From: Nocardioides turkmenicus | Lineage (GTDB): Bacteria > Actinomycetota > Actinomycetes > Propionibacteriales > Nocardioidaceae | DNA: 64,000 nucleotides | Assembly (NCBI RefSeq): GCF_011045035.1 | Contig: NZ_JAALAA010000018.1 | Coordinates: forward strand, 1-64,000 | Direction of reading: 5' to 3' | In this document: piece after piece, positions 23,620 through 31,914 of the stretch | Layout of the letters: each line of letters starts with the position of its first letter | Position numbering within the stretch: the first letter of the stretch is position 1 | The notes under the pieces: generated by a model | The model's input: the letters and a program-made list of their open reading frames with translations, nothing else | The model's database searches: none | Told to the model about the DNA's origin: nothing | Made by a program: the position numbers and the translations under genes

Positions 23620-25146
23620 TCAGATGTCGCGGAAGGCGGTGATGTTGGCGCCGAGCTGGTTGAGCCGCTCGGCCAGGTCCTCGTAGCCGCGGGCGATGAC
23701 GTAGGTCGAGCGAAGCACCGAGGTGCCCTTCGAGGCGAGCATCGCGAGCAGCACGACGACCGCGGGACGCAGCGCCGGCGGGCAGACGATCTCGGTGCCG
23801 GAGAAGTGCGTCGGGCCCTCGATCATCACCCGGTGAGGGTCCATGAGCGTGACGTTGCCGCCGAGCTTGTTGAGCTCGGTCAGGTAGATCGCGCGGTTCT
23901 CGTAGACCCAGTCGTGCAGCAGCGTCTGACCCTGCGCGACCGCGGCGATCGCGGCGAAGAACGGCAGGTTGTCGATGTTGAGACCGGGGAAGGGGAGCGG
24001 GTGGATCTTGTCCAGCGGCGCGTGCAGGACCGAGTGCTTGGTGTCGATGTCGACCAGCCGGGTCTTGCCGTTGAGCGCGAGATACTCCTCGGAGAGGCTG
24101 TAGTTGAAGCCCATCTCCTCCAGGGTCGCCAGCTCGATCTCCATGAACTCGATCGGCACGCGCTTGATGGTGATCTCGGAGTCGGTCACGATCGCAGCGG
24201 TCAGCAGCGACATCGCCTCGATCGGGTCCTCGCTCGGCGCGTAGTCGACGTCGACGTCGATGACCTCGCGGCCGGTGACGCGCAGCGTGGTGGTGCCGAT
24301 GCCCTCGACCTCCACGCCCAGCTTCTGCAGGTAGAAGCAGAGGTCCTGGACCATGTAGTTGGACGAGGCGTTGCGGATGACGGTGGTGCCGGGGTGCAGC
24401 GCGGCGGCCATCAGCGCGTTCTCGGTGACGGTGTCGCCACGCTCGGTCAGCACGATCGGGCGACCCGGCTGGATCTCCCGGTTGACGCTCGCGTGGTAGG
24501 CGCCGTCGGTCGCCTTGACCTCGAGGCCGAAGGGCCGCAGGGCGGACATGTGCGGCTCGACGGTGCGGGTGCCGAGGTTGCAGCCGCCGGCGTAGGGCAG
24601 CTCGAAGGTGTCCAGGCGGTGCAGCAGCGGGCCGAGGAACATGATCACCGAACGGGTGCGGCGGGCGGCGGCCTCGTCCACGGCGTCCAGGCGCAGCTCC
24701 TTCGGCGGGACGATCTCGAGGTCGTTGTCGTCGTTGAGCCAGCGGGTCTGCACGCCGATCGAGTTGAGCACCTCGATGATGCGGTTGACCTCTTCGATGC
24801 GGGCGACCTTGCGCAGCGTCGTACGGCCACGGTTGAGGAGCGAGCCGACCAGGAGCGCCACACCGGCGTTCTTGGAGGTCTTGACGGTGATCTCACCCGA
24901 CAGCGTCGTCGGACCGGTGACGCGCAGGTGCGTCGGGCCGGCCCCGATGTCCACCAGGGAGGAGTCGAGCGCGGCACCGACCCGGGCGATCATCTCCAGG
25001 GACAGGTTCTGTTGCCCCTGCTCGATGCGGTTGATCGCACTCTGGCTGGTGTTGAGAAGGTCAGCGAGCTGTGCCTGAGTGAGGCCCTTGTGCTTGCGCG
25101 CATCGCGAATCAGGTTCCCGATACGACCCTTGTATCCGTCGGTCAT
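23620..25146 (-). CDS. UDP-GlcNAc 1-carboxyvinyltransferase (MurA-like) with N-terminal XRE helix-turn-helix
   Basis: 508 residues. Residues 8-63 are a Cro/CI-type helix-turn-helix (GLTQAQLADLLNTSQSAINRIEQGQQNLS). The rest is a full EPSP-synthase-like MurA fold: SKNAGVAL with K92/N93 matching the KN pair, C189 in AGGCNLGTRTVEPH matching catalytic Cys115 of E. coli MurA, and FPGLNID with the conserved Asp. Predicted reaction: enolpyruvyl transfer to UDP-GlcNAc, the first committed step to peptidoglycan. ATG 25146 begins the HTH; a longer upstream frame is antisense to the dehydrogenase gene and is rejected. A palindrome just upstream may be its own operator. Confidence 0.88.
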   Translation of the reverse strand: MTDGYKGRIGNLIRDARKHKGLTQAQLADLLNTSQSAINRIEQGQQNLSLEMIARVGAALDSSLVDIGAGPTHLRVTGPTTLSGEITVKTSKNAGVALLVGSLLNRGRTTLRKVARIEEVNRIIEVLNSIGVQTRWLNDDNDLEIVPPKELRLDAVDEAAARRTRSVIMFLGPLLHRLDTFELPYAGGCNLGTRTVEPHMSALRPFGLEVKATDGAYHASVNREIQPGRPIVLTERGDTVTENALMAAALHPGTTVIRNASSNYMVQDLCFYLQKLGVEVEGIGTTTLRVTGREVIDVDVDYAPSEDPIEAMSLLTAAIVTDSEITIKRVPIEFMEIELATLEEMGFNYSLSEEYLALNGKTRLVDIDTKHSVLHAPLDKIHPLPFPGLNIDNLPFFAAIAAVAQGQTLLHDWVYENRAIYLTELNKLGGNVTLMDPHRVMIEGPTHFSGTEIVCPPALRPAVVVLLAMLASKGTSVLRSTYVIARGYEDLAERLNQLGANITAFRDI

Positions 25147-25161
25147 GGTGCACCACCGTAA

Positions 25162-25173
25162 CTCATATATGAG
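25162..25173. promoter_or_regulatory. perfect palindrome CTCATATATGAG upstream of HTH-MurA
   Basis: A 12-bp AT-rich palindrome 15 bp upstream of the start codon in an otherwise GC-rich gap. It is well placed for an operator or overlapping -10 region recognised by the XRE domain of the gene itself (inference). Confidence 0.45.
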
Positions 25174-25284
25174 ATAAGCCTGGATTCCCCGCGAAGTGTC
25201 GGCGTTTCGTTTCAGGGTTGTTGCCTGGCTCCTGGAATGGCCACCGTGTGCAACATCTCGTACGCCGGGTGACAGGATGCCACC

Positions 25285-26313
25285 ATGCATGCGACGACGA
25301 TCCACGGGGTGCGCGACATCCGCTATACCCAGGTACCCGATCCGGCCGTGAAGCAGCCCACCGACGCCATCGTCAAGGTCGTCGGCTCGTGCATCTGCGG
25401 CTCCGATCTGTGGAACTACCGCGGTGCCAACGGCGAGATCGAGGAGCCCCGCACCATCGGCCACGAATGCATCGGCATCGTCGAGGAGGTCGGCGCCGAC
25501 GTACGCGACTTCAAGCCGGGCGACTTCGTGATCGTCCCGTTCGACCACTGCGACAACACCTGTCCGCACTGCCTCGCCGGCGTCCAGTCGGTCTGCGAGA
25601 ACCTCGGCTTCACGGTCAGCGGTCAGAGCGAGTACGCCCTCGTCAACCAGGCCGACGGCTCCCTGGTCAAGCTCGACGAGACGCCCGACCCGTCGATGTA
25701 CCCCGACCTGCTCGCGCTCACCGACGTGATGGCCACCGGCTGGCACGCCGCGGTCATGTCCGGTCTCGGCTCCGGCGCCCGGGGCGGCACCGCGGTCGTG
25801 GTCGGCGACGGCGCGGTGGGCCTGTGCGGCGTCCTCGCCGCCGCTCAGCTCGGCGCCGAGCGGGTCGTCGCGATGTCGCGCCACGAGTCGCGTCAGGAGA
25901 TCGCCAAGAAGTTCGGCGCCACCGACATCGTCGCTGCCCGCGGCAAGGAGGGCGAGGCGGCCGTACGCGAGCTCACCGGCGGCATCGGGGCCGACTACGT
26001 CCTCGAGTGCGTGGGCACCGACCAGTCCTTCAAGACCGCCTCCAAGGTGGCCCGCCCCGGTGCGACCGTCGGCTTCGTCGGCGTCCCGCACGACGTCAAC
26101 CTCCCGGTCAACGCCCTCTTCCGCACCAACGTCGGCCTCAAGGGCGGGATGGCGCCCGTACGCCGCTACCTCCCCGACCTCCTGCGCCTCACGCTCGACG
26201 GCACGATCAACCCCGGTCTGGTCTTCGACAAGGCGCTGCCCTTCTCCGAGGCGGCCGAGGGCTACCGCCTCATGGACGAGCGGCTCGCCATCAAGGTCCA
26301 GCTCACCTACTGA
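25285..26313 (+). CDS. zinc-dependent alcohol dehydrogenase family protein (MDR)
   Basis: 342 residues. The catalytic zinc site is formed by CICGSDLW (about 35-42) and GHE, and the structural zinc site by CDNTCPHCLAGVQSVC (about 89-104). The NAD(P)-binding loop is VVGDGAVGLCG. It resembles class III/threonine-dehydrogenase-like MDR enzymes, but the substrate is not predictable. It is divergent from the HTH-MurA gene. The following acetyltransferase starts 53 bp downstream and may be co-transcribed. Confidence 0.9.
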   Translation: MHATTIHGVRDIRYTQVPDPAVKQPTDAIVKVVGSCICGSDLWNYRGANGEIEEPRTIGHECIGIVEEVGADVRDFKPGDFVIVPFDHCDNTCPHCLAGVQSVCENLGFTVSGQSEYALVNQADGSLVKLDETPDPSMYPDLLALTDVMATGWHAAVMSGLGSGARGGTAVVVGDGAVGLCGVLAAAQLGAERVVAMSRHESRQEIAKKFGATDIVAARGKEGEAAVRELTGGIGADYVLECVGTDQSFKTASKVARPGATVGFVGVPHDVNLPVNALFRTNVGLKGGMAPVRRYLPDLLRLTLDGTINPGLVFDKALPFSEAAEGYRLMDERLAIKVQLTY

Positions 26314-26365
26314 ACGGATCCCGGGCGGGGGATCGGCCGGGCCGCCGGTCTGCGACACTCGGTCG

Positions 26366-26869
26366 ATGCCCCGCACCGACACCATGCGCCTGCGCCCGTT
26401 GTCACCGGGCGACGAACACGTCTACGCCGACTGGGCCCGTGACGAGGAGTTCCGGATCGCCAACGGCTGGCCGGAACGCGACCGCGACGGCCACCTCCGG
26501 CACTGGCGTCGCCTGATCGAGGCTCCGCCGCCCGAGCTCATCCGGCTCGCGGTGGAGCTCGACGAGGAGGTCGTCGGCTACGCCGATCTCCACGGCCTCG
26601 CCCCCGACACCCGCGAGCTCGGCATCGCCATCGGCCCCAGCTCGCGCTGGGGCCAGGGCCTCGGCCAGCGCGCCATCAAGACCGCGCTCACCTACGGCTT
26701 CTCCGTCCTCGACCTGACCCGGATCTGGGCCGAGACCCACGAGACCAACGACCGCGCCAAGAAGCTCTTCGACGCCACCGGCTTCATCGAGACCGGTCGC
26801 CACGGCACCGACACCTACCGCGGCGAGGACGTCAGCCTCGTCCAGTACGCCGTCGAGCGCCCCTACTAG
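26366..26869 (+). CDS. GNAT-family N-acetyltransferase (RimJ/RimL-like)
   Basis: 167 residues. The N-terminal MRLRPLSPGDEHVYADW block, the GYADLHGL beta strand and the acetyl-CoA pyrophosphate loop SSRWGQGLGQRAIKTALTYGF (about 92-112) are followed by ETHETNDRAKKLFDATGFIETG. This is the RimJ/RimL/Ards-type acceptor pattern; the substrate may be a protein N-terminus, amino acid or drug. Its TAG stop coincides with the left boundary of the inverted-repeat element at 26866. Confidence 0.85.
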   Translation: MPRTDTMRLRPLSPGDEHVYADWARDEEFRIANGWPERDRDGHLRHWRRLIEAPPPELIRLAVELDEEVVGYADLHGLAPDTRELGIAIGPSSRWGQGLGQRAIKTALTYGFSVLDLTRIWAETHETNDRAKKLFDATGFIETGRHGTDTYRGEDVSLVQYAVERPY

Positions 26870-27031
26870 GCCGTGTCTCCCAAATCCACGCCCGCTACGC
26901 GACGTTTCGCATCCGATCTGGCTGCGTTGCCGCCACTCGACAGCCTCCAGGATGCCTTCGCGGCGGACGCCTTGCCAGATCGGCCCGAAACGCCGCTCGC
27001 GGCCGCCGTGTCTTTGGGAGACACGGCCTAG
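26866..27031. mobile_element. MITE-like 166-bp element with 17-bp perfect terminal inverted repeats
   Basis: The ends are exact inverted repeats (CTAGGCCGTGTCTCCCA at 26866-26882 and its complement at 27015-27031). Inside lies a second, imperfect dyad (around GACGTTTCGC..CCGATCTGG and CCAGATCGG..CGAAACG), so the whole unit could fold into one long hairpin. No ORF fits. CTAG is present at both outer edges, compatible with a CTAG target duplication or part of the repeats. The left end supplies the stop codon of the acetyltransferase. Mobilisation by a related transposase elsewhere is inference. Confidence 0.6.
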
Positions 27032-27034
27032 TCG

Positions 27035-27931
27035 TCAGTCGGCGATCCGCACGGCCTTCTCGCCCGGGTAACCCTCGGGCAGGAGCATGGTGCCGTCCTG
27101 GTGACGGTAGAGGACCTGCCAGTGCCAGTAGAGGTCGTACGCCGCGGGGGACCGCCTCATCTGCTCGGCGTAGGCGCTGACCGCCGCCACGTAGCGGTCG
27201 GAGTGGTTGTAGGCCCACAGGGCGCCGGCCATGTCGCGCGGGGCACCGTTGTTGGCGAGCATGCGCCCGGCGGCCATGATCGCGTCGCCGGGGTCGTTGA
27301 TATCACCGCCGGCGCCGTACTGGGCGAAGGTCGGGGGCAGGAACTGCATCGGCCCCTGGGCACCGGCGGTGCTCGTGCCGCGGATGCGGCCCATGCGGGT
27401 CTCGACCAGGTGGACCGCGGCGAGGTACTCCCACGGCGTCCCGGTCTCCTGCTGAGCCCTGCGGTAGATCGGCCTGAGCTCGTCCGGGGTCGGCGGCGTC
27501 AGGATCCGCCAGTCGGGGAGCTTCGGCTGCGGGTCGGTCATCGCGGTGAGCTCGCGCGCTGCCGCGATGTCCGACTCGAGCTGGGCCCGATCGCCGCGTC
27601 CGAGCGCGCCCAGTACGGTGTCGGCCTTGGCCCTCGAGCCTCGGGCGAGGTTGCGTGCGGTCGTCTGCTCGAACAGCGCGGCCTCACGCACCTCCTCGGA
27701 TCCGGGCTTCCCGGAGGCGACCGTCGCCAACGCCTGGGTCAGGCGCTCGGCCAGCGGCACCGAGGGGTCCTCGAGCGAGGTCGCTGCCGGCGAGGGGAGC
27801 GGCGACGCCGTCGCCGCCGGGGACGATGCCGACGGGCCGCGGACGGGGTCGGACAACGGCTCGCCTCCGCAGCCGGCGACGAGGGCCGACAGGGCGGTGA
27901 TGGCGGTCAGGGCGGAAAGCCGAGTGCGCAC
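27035..27931 (-). CDS. lytic murein transglycosylase, secreted lipoprotein
   Basis: 298 residues. The N-terminal lipoprotein signal ends in LVAGCGG. A Pro/Ser/Ala-rich linker (about 25-60) leads to a helical region and a C-terminal SLT-like domain: VHLVETRMGRIRG contains the catalytic Glu, followed by STAGAQGPMQFLPPTFAQYG and INDPGDAIMAAGRMLANNGAP. This arrangement is close to MltB-type transglycosylases, which cleave peptidoglycan glycan strands. GTG 27931 starts the signal peptide. Its 3' end lies 4 bp from the inverted-repeat element. Confidence 0.9.
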   Translation of the reverse strand: MRTRLSALTAITALSALVAGCGGEPLSDPVRGPSASSPAATASPLPSPAATSLEDPSVPLAERLTQALATVASGKPGSEEVREAALFEQTTARNLARGSRAKADTVLGALGRGDRAQLESDIAAARELTAMTDPQPKLPDWRILTPPTPDELRPIYRRAQQETGTPWEYLAAVHLVETRMGRIRGTSTAGAQGPMQFLPPTFAQYGAGGDINDPGDAIMAAGRMLANNGAPRDMAGALWAYNHSDRYVAAVSAYAEQMRRSPAAYDLYWHWQVLYRHQDGTMLLPEGYPGEKAVRIAD

Positions 27932-27956
27932 GCACCCGACGCTACCCGACGCTCGA

Positions 27957-28643
27957 CTACGCGCCGGCCCGAGCGATGATGTCCGCGAGCTCGGCCGGCT
28001 TGGACAGCTGCGGCCAGTGGCCGGTGGGCAGGTCGACGTAGGTGACGTCCTTGTGCTTCGGGATGGCGGCGACCGACTCGTTGCCGTCGGCGACCCACTC
28101 CTGCAGGTCGGCGGCGCGGTATTCGGGGCAGACGAACACCGCCGGGACGGAGTAGCGACGCTCGTCGCTCGGCTCGAAGGGCTCGGTGGTCAGGCTGGCG
28201 GGGGAGGGCCGCAGCAGTGCCTCGAAGGTGGCGCGGTCGAGGTCGCGTACGTCTGCCTCCTCGAACTCCTCCCACGGCACCGGCGGCAGGTCGGCGCCGT
28301 CGGTCGGGAAGTTCCGTGCCGGGATCATGCCCGGTTCCGCGGGCCAGCCGCCGACGTAGACCACGGTCGAGACCTTGTCGACGCGAGCGTCGAGCGCGAC
28401 ACCCGCCACCGCGCAGCCCATCGAGTGCCCGACGAGGATCACGGGACCCTCCGCCTCGTCGATGGCGGCCACCACGGCCGCGACCTGGTCGGCGACGTGC
28501 ACACCGGACCGGTCGGTCTCGGCCGACTCGAGGCCGGGAAGGGTGATCGGCCGCGCGGTGTGGCCGGCGTCGGTCAGATGGGGGACCACGAGATCCCACG
28601 AGGATGCGTCCAGCCAGAGGCCGGGAACCAGAACGATGTCCAT
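27957..28643 (-). CDS. alpha/beta hydrolase
   Basis: 228 residues. The nucleophile elbow is VGHSMGCA (about 70-77), the oxyanion block is VLVPGLWLDASSWD (4-17), and the final His is in DLPTGHWPQLSKP. The fold resembles the EstC/MenH-like esterases; substrate unknown. ATG 28643 has GGAGG 8 nt upstream; the upstream continuation of the frame is not convincing. A strong terminator lies about 80 bp upstream, so it has its own promoter. Confidence 0.86.
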   Translation of the reverse strand: MDIVLVPGLWLDASSWDLVVPHLTDAGHTARPITLPGLESAETDRSGVHVADQVAAVVAAIDEAEGPVILVGHSMGCAVAGVALDARVDKVSTVVYVGGWPAEPGMIPARNFPTDGADLPPVPWEEFEEADVRDLDRATFEALLRPSPASLTTEPFEPSDERRYSVPAVFVCPEYRAADLQEWVADGNESVAAIPKHKDVTYVDLPTGHWPQLSKPAELADIIARAGA

Positions 28644-28724
28644 GAGACGATCCTCCGCCCGATTGCGGACGATCTGCTTCCGTGACTCAGGGACTGTTCC
28701 CGAATCCCCCGAATTTCGAACAAA

Positions 28725-28761
28725 AGAACGATGGCCACCGCATCGCGGTGGCCATCGTTCT
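28725..28761 (-). terminator. Rho-independent terminator
   Basis: Perfect 17-bp stem (28725-28741 and 28745-28761) with a 3-nt loop, followed on the minus strand by CTTTTG. It ends the transcript of the Cys-rich small protein gene at 28792. Confidence 0.8.
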
Positions 28762-28791
28762 GGACGCCCGAGACAGCTGACGTCAGGTCGT

Positions 28792-28950
28792 TCAGCGAGC
28801 GCCGGCGACCTCCAGTAGCTCCGCAACCTCGTGGGCGCGGCAGTCGCAGTCGGCGTCACACGGCAAGAACCGGTGACGTGCGTGACCGCAGTCGCGGCAC
28901 GGCATGTCGTGAGAAAGCGTGAAGCTCTGCACCTCAACGGTGTCCCACAT
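28792..28950 (-). CDS. small Cys-rich protein of the MWDTV type, copy A
   Basis: 52 residues starting MWDTVEVQSFTLSH. The core is PCRDCGHARHRFLPCDADCDC: five cysteines and two histidines in a C-X2-C-G-H ... C-X3-C-X-C layout, likely a zinc or other metal site. A paralogue with the same opening and the same Cys spacing lies at 39667-39837, so this is a small family within one genome. There is no signal peptide. A GGGGGA ribosome site is 11 nt upstream and a terminator follows. I do not recognise a named family. Confidence 0.75.
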   Translation of the reverse strand: MWDTVEVQSFTLSHDMPCRDCGHARHRFLPCDADCDCRAHEVAELLEVAGAR

Positions 28951-29386
28951 AACTAATTCATCCCCCAGAGAATGTTGGTCGGCCTTATATCGGTGAAACT
29001 GCATCGGTGAAGCTGCCTGATATGTAACACGATAATCCGCGACTTCGGAAGGGCTGCGACAACACGCCGAGACATTGTTTTCCCTGGTCAGTCGACCGAT
29101 ATGATTATTCGGTCGACCGATAGATAAACTCATAAGGAGCTGCTGTTGATGCCGTGTGGACGTCCGCTTTACAGCCCGTACGACGGCCCTCTCGGCGTGT
29201 TGCCGGATTGAAAGCAGAACGCAGACCGGCACCCGACCACCGACAAGGTGGTGTCGTCCCGGAGACAGTTCCGGAGCGCAGAACGGCCAGAGGCGAAGGT
29301 CCCGGTCCTCGCGTCAGACCAGGCCAGGCCCCGCCGCGCCGCCGGTCCGAGGGAATCTCGGACGACTGTTGAGGGTTCTACTACCC
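28951..29386. promoter_or_regulatory. AT-rich divergent regulatory region with direct repeats
   Basis: This 436-bp gap is markedly richer in A+T than its surroundings up to about 29150. GTCGACCGATA occurs twice, at 29091 and 29112, exactly 21 bp apart, as expected for two protein dimers on one helix face. TATGAT (29100-29105) lies 19 bp after TTGTTT (29075-29080), a plausible -10/-35 pair toward the monooxygenase. A long leader (about 260 nt) follows. Confidence 0.5.
29149..29211 (+). CDS. possible 20-aa leader peptide
   Basis: MPCGRPLYSPYDGPLGVLPD, preceded by AAGGAG 9 nt upstream of the ATG (6 nt before the in-frame TTG 29146). The ribosome site is better than that of the downstream monooxygenase. 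It could be a leader ORF, but its length makes the call uncertain. Confidence 0.3.
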   Translation: MPCGRPLYSPYDGPLGVLPD

Positions 29387-30409
29387 GTGAAGAACATCGG
29401 ATTCTTGTCTTTCGGCCACTGGACTCCGTCGCCCTACTCGCAGACGAGGTCGGCACGAGACGCGCTTCTGCAGGGCATCGAGCTCGCGGTCACCGCCGAG
29501 GACCTCGGCGTCGACGGCGCGTACTTCCGGGTCCACCACTTCGCCCGTCAGTACGCCTCGCCGTTCCCGCTGCTCTCCGCGATCGGCGCCCGCACGTCGA
29601 GGATCGAGATCGGCACCGGCGTCATCGACATGCGCTACGAGAACCCCCTCTACATGGCGGAGGACTCCGCGGCGGCCGACCTGATCTCCGGCGAGCGCCT
29701 GCAGCTCGGGATCAGCCGCGGCTCACCCGAGCAGGTCATCGAGGGGTGGCGCTACTTCGGCTACGAGCCCGGCGAGAACGCCACCGAGGCGGACATGGCC
29801 CGCGCGCACACCGAGACCTACCTCAAGATCATCGAGGGTGTGCAGTTCGCCGAGCCCAACCCACGGCCGATGTTCCCCAACCCTCCCGGCAAGCTGCGGG
29901 TCGAGCCGTACTCCGAGACGCTGCGCGACCGGATCTGGTGGGGCTCGAGCTCGCTGGCGACCGCCCGCTGGGCCGCCGGTCTCGGGATGAACCTGCAGAG
30001 CTCTACGCTGAAGAACGACGAGAACGGCAAGCCGTTCCACATCCAGCAGCGCGAGCAGATCGAGGCCTACCGTGAGGCGTGGAAGGAGGCCGGTCATGAG
30101 CGCGAGCCGCGGGTCTCGGTCTCCCGCTCGATCTTCGCCCTTGTGAACGACGACGACCGCCGCTACTTCGGCCTCGACCGGCAGACCAAGGACCAGATCG
30201 GCAACATCGACGACCAGACCCGTGCGATCTTCGGACGTTCGTACGCCGCCGAGCCCGACGTCCTCATCGAGGAGCTCGCCGAGGACGAGGCGATCCAGGC
30301 CGCCGACACGCTGCTGCTCACCGTCCCGAACCAGCTCGGCGTCGACTACAACGCCCACGTCCTGGAGAGCATCCTGACCCACGTCGCACCGGGGCTCGGC
30401 TGGCGATAG
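29387..30409 (+). CDS. luciferase-like (LLM class) flavin-dependent oxidoreductase
   Basis: About 340 residues, single TIM barrel. The opening VKNIGFLSFGHWTP, the strand GAYFRVHHFARQYASPFPLLSAIGARTSRIEIGTGVIDMRYENPLYMAEDSAAADLISG and the flavin/cofactor-binding LGISRGSP are typical of bacterial luciferase-like monooxygenases using reduced flavin. The substrate is unknown. GTG 29387 is chosen; the in-frame extension back to 29156 is Arg-rich and non-homologous. A long AT-rich leader with direct repeats precedes it. Confidence 0.86.
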   Translation: MKNIGFLSFGHWTPSPYSQTRSARDALLQGIELAVTAEDLGVDGAYFRVHHFARQYASPFPLLSAIGARTSRIEIGTGVIDMRYENPLYMAEDSAAADLISGERLQLGISRGSPEQVIEGWRYFGYEPGENATEADMARAHTETYLKIIEGVQFAEPNPRPMFPNPPGKLRVEPYSETLRDRIWWGSSSLATARWAAGLGMNLQSSTLKNDENGKPFHIQQREQIEAYREAWKEAGHEREPRVSVSRSIFALVNDDDRRYFGLDRQTKDQIGNIDDQTRAIFGRSYAAEPDVLIEELAEDEAIQAADTLLLTVPNQLGVDYNAHVLESILTHVAPGLGWR

Positions 30410-30540
30410 GGGCTGGCGGTAGTAACCTGCGGATCGCGCAACTTCCGGGTCACAAAAGGGCGCATAATCGTTGTCAACCGCCCCACGTGCCCGCGCAATT
30501 GGCTACCGTGCACGGCGACCGTTACTCAAGGGGGACCCTG

Positions 30541-31038
30541 TTGGCCACGTACGCAGAGCTGCTTGACGTCTATCTTCGCGAACCCGGCCCGGAGTCATTG
30601 AGAGCCTTGCGCGAAGCGATCCTCGAGGCTCCCAACTTCCGGCCCGATCTCGAGATCACCGAGCTGGTCGCCCCGATGATGTCGGTCGGCGACTACGCCG
30701 GCGCGGTTGCTGCGGTCCACGCACTCATGCCCGGTGCGATCTTCAGCCCCTCGGCACACGCCGCCCTGGCGGACGCCCAGCGCGGCCTCGGCAACCTCGA
30801 GCAGGCTCAGCGCGAGTCGATCCTGGCGCAGGCGGCTCTCGACAGCATCATCAGCACCGGTGAGGGCACCGAGGCCGAACCGTGGTCGGTGCTGCGGACC
30901 AGCGACGCCTATGACGTCGTGCTGGCCTCCGGCAAGACGCCGCGCTCGCAGGTCGCGGTCGGCAAGCTCGACCGGATCGTGTGCACCGACTCGACGGTCT
31001 GGTTCTTCGACACCAGCACCGAGTTCGCCAGGAGCTGA
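30541..31038 (+). CDS. conserved hypothetical, TPR-like helical protein
   Basis: About 165 residues, mostly alpha-helical. The segment VGDYAGAVAAVHALMPGAIFSPSAHAALADAQRGLGNLEQAQRESILAQAAL looks like two TPR-like hairpins. A C-terminal part (about 115-165) is more strand-like and ends DSTVWFFDTSTEFARS. TTG 30541 is preferred because AAGGGGGA lies 5 nt upstream; GTG 30487 is an in-frame alternative. There is no signal peptide or membrane helix. It sits 10 bp before the SDR gene and is probably co-transcribed. Function not recognised. Confidence 0.6.
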   Translation: MATYAELLDVYLREPGPESLRALREAILEAPNFRPDLEITELVAPMMSVGDYAGAVAAVHALMPGAIFSPSAHAALADAQRGLGNLEQAQRESILAQAALDSIISTGEGTEAEPWSVLRTSDAYDVVLASGKTPRSQVAVGKLDRIVCTDSTVWFFDTSTEFARS

Positions 31039-31047
31039 CCCAACACC

Positions 31048-31824
31048 GTGCCCCGCTCCGTTCTGATCACCGGGGCGGCCGCCGGCATCGGCCGAGCGAC
31101 CGCCCTGCGCTTCGCCCGCGAAGGATGGCTCGTCGGCGCCTACGACATCGACCTCGACGGCTTGGCGTCCCTGGCCGCCGAGATCGAGCCGCTGGCAGGG
31201 GAGGCGGTGACCGGCACCCTCGACGTGCGTGACGCCATCTCCTGGCAGGCGGCCCTGGACGGCTTCGCCGCCGAGACCGGGGGCAGTCTCGACGTACTGG
31301 TCAACAACGCGGGCATCATCCAGATCGGCGCGTTCGCCGACCTCCCGCTCGACCGGCAGCAGGCGGTCATCGACGTCAACGTCAAGGGGCTCGTCAACGG
31401 CTGCCACCTCGCGCGGCCGTTCCTGAAGCGGGGCTCCCACGTCGTCAACCTGGCCTCTGCCTCGGCGATCTACGGCCAGCCCGGGATGGCGATCTATTCC
31501 GCCACGAAGTTCGCCGTACGCGGCCTCTCCGAGGCCCTCGACCTGGAATGGGCCGGCGACGGGATCACGGTGACGGCCCTGTGGCCGCTCTTCACCGACA
31601 CCTCGATGGTGTGGGGCCACGACTTTCCGTCGCTGCGACGGCTCAAAGTCTCTCTCACCCCGGACGACGTCGCCGCGTCCGTCTATGCGGCCGCGACCAG
31701 CGGGCACGGCCTCCTCGGCGGCGTCCACCGCGGCGTCGGCACCAAGGCGCGCGTGCTGCTCGGCCTGTCCGGGGTCACCCCGAGCTGGGCCAGCCGAATG
31801 CTCAACCGACGGATCTCGACCTGA
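31048..31824 (+). CDS. SDR-family oxidoreductase
   Basis: 258-residue classical short-chain dehydrogenase. The cofactor loop is TGAAAGIGRA (about 8-17), the NNAG motif follows DVLVN, and the catalytic Ser-Tyr-Lys is seen in NLASASAIYGQPGMAIYSATKFAVRG. The Asp-rich YDIDLDG after strand 2 suggests NAD preference. Substrate unknown. GTG 31048. It is probably co-transcribed with the small helical protein before it. Confidence 0.88.
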   Translation: MPRSVLITGAAAGIGRATALRFAREGWLVGAYDIDLDGLASLAAEIEPLAGEAVTGTLDVRDAISWQAALDGFAAETGGSLDVLVNNAGIIQIGAFADLPLDRQQAVIDVNVKGLVNGCHLARPFLKRGSHVVNLASASAIYGQPGMAIYSATKFAVRGLSEALDLEWAGDGITVTALWPLFTDTSMVWGHDFPSLRRLKVSLTPDDVAASVYAAATSGHGLLGGVHRGVGTKARVLLGLSGVTPSWASRMLNRRIST

Positions 31825-31914
31825 AGCGACCTGTCCTGATTGTTCACCGGGTTGTTGCCGATAGGGACGGTGTGCGTCGGGTTCCCGACGAGGCCGGCGC
31901 TCACTCTCGGAAGC

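Noticed and set aside
25147..26385. Upstream continuation of the HTH-MurA frame
   Set aside because: It lies antisense to the dehydrogenase and acetyltransferase; the HTH begins naturally at 25146.
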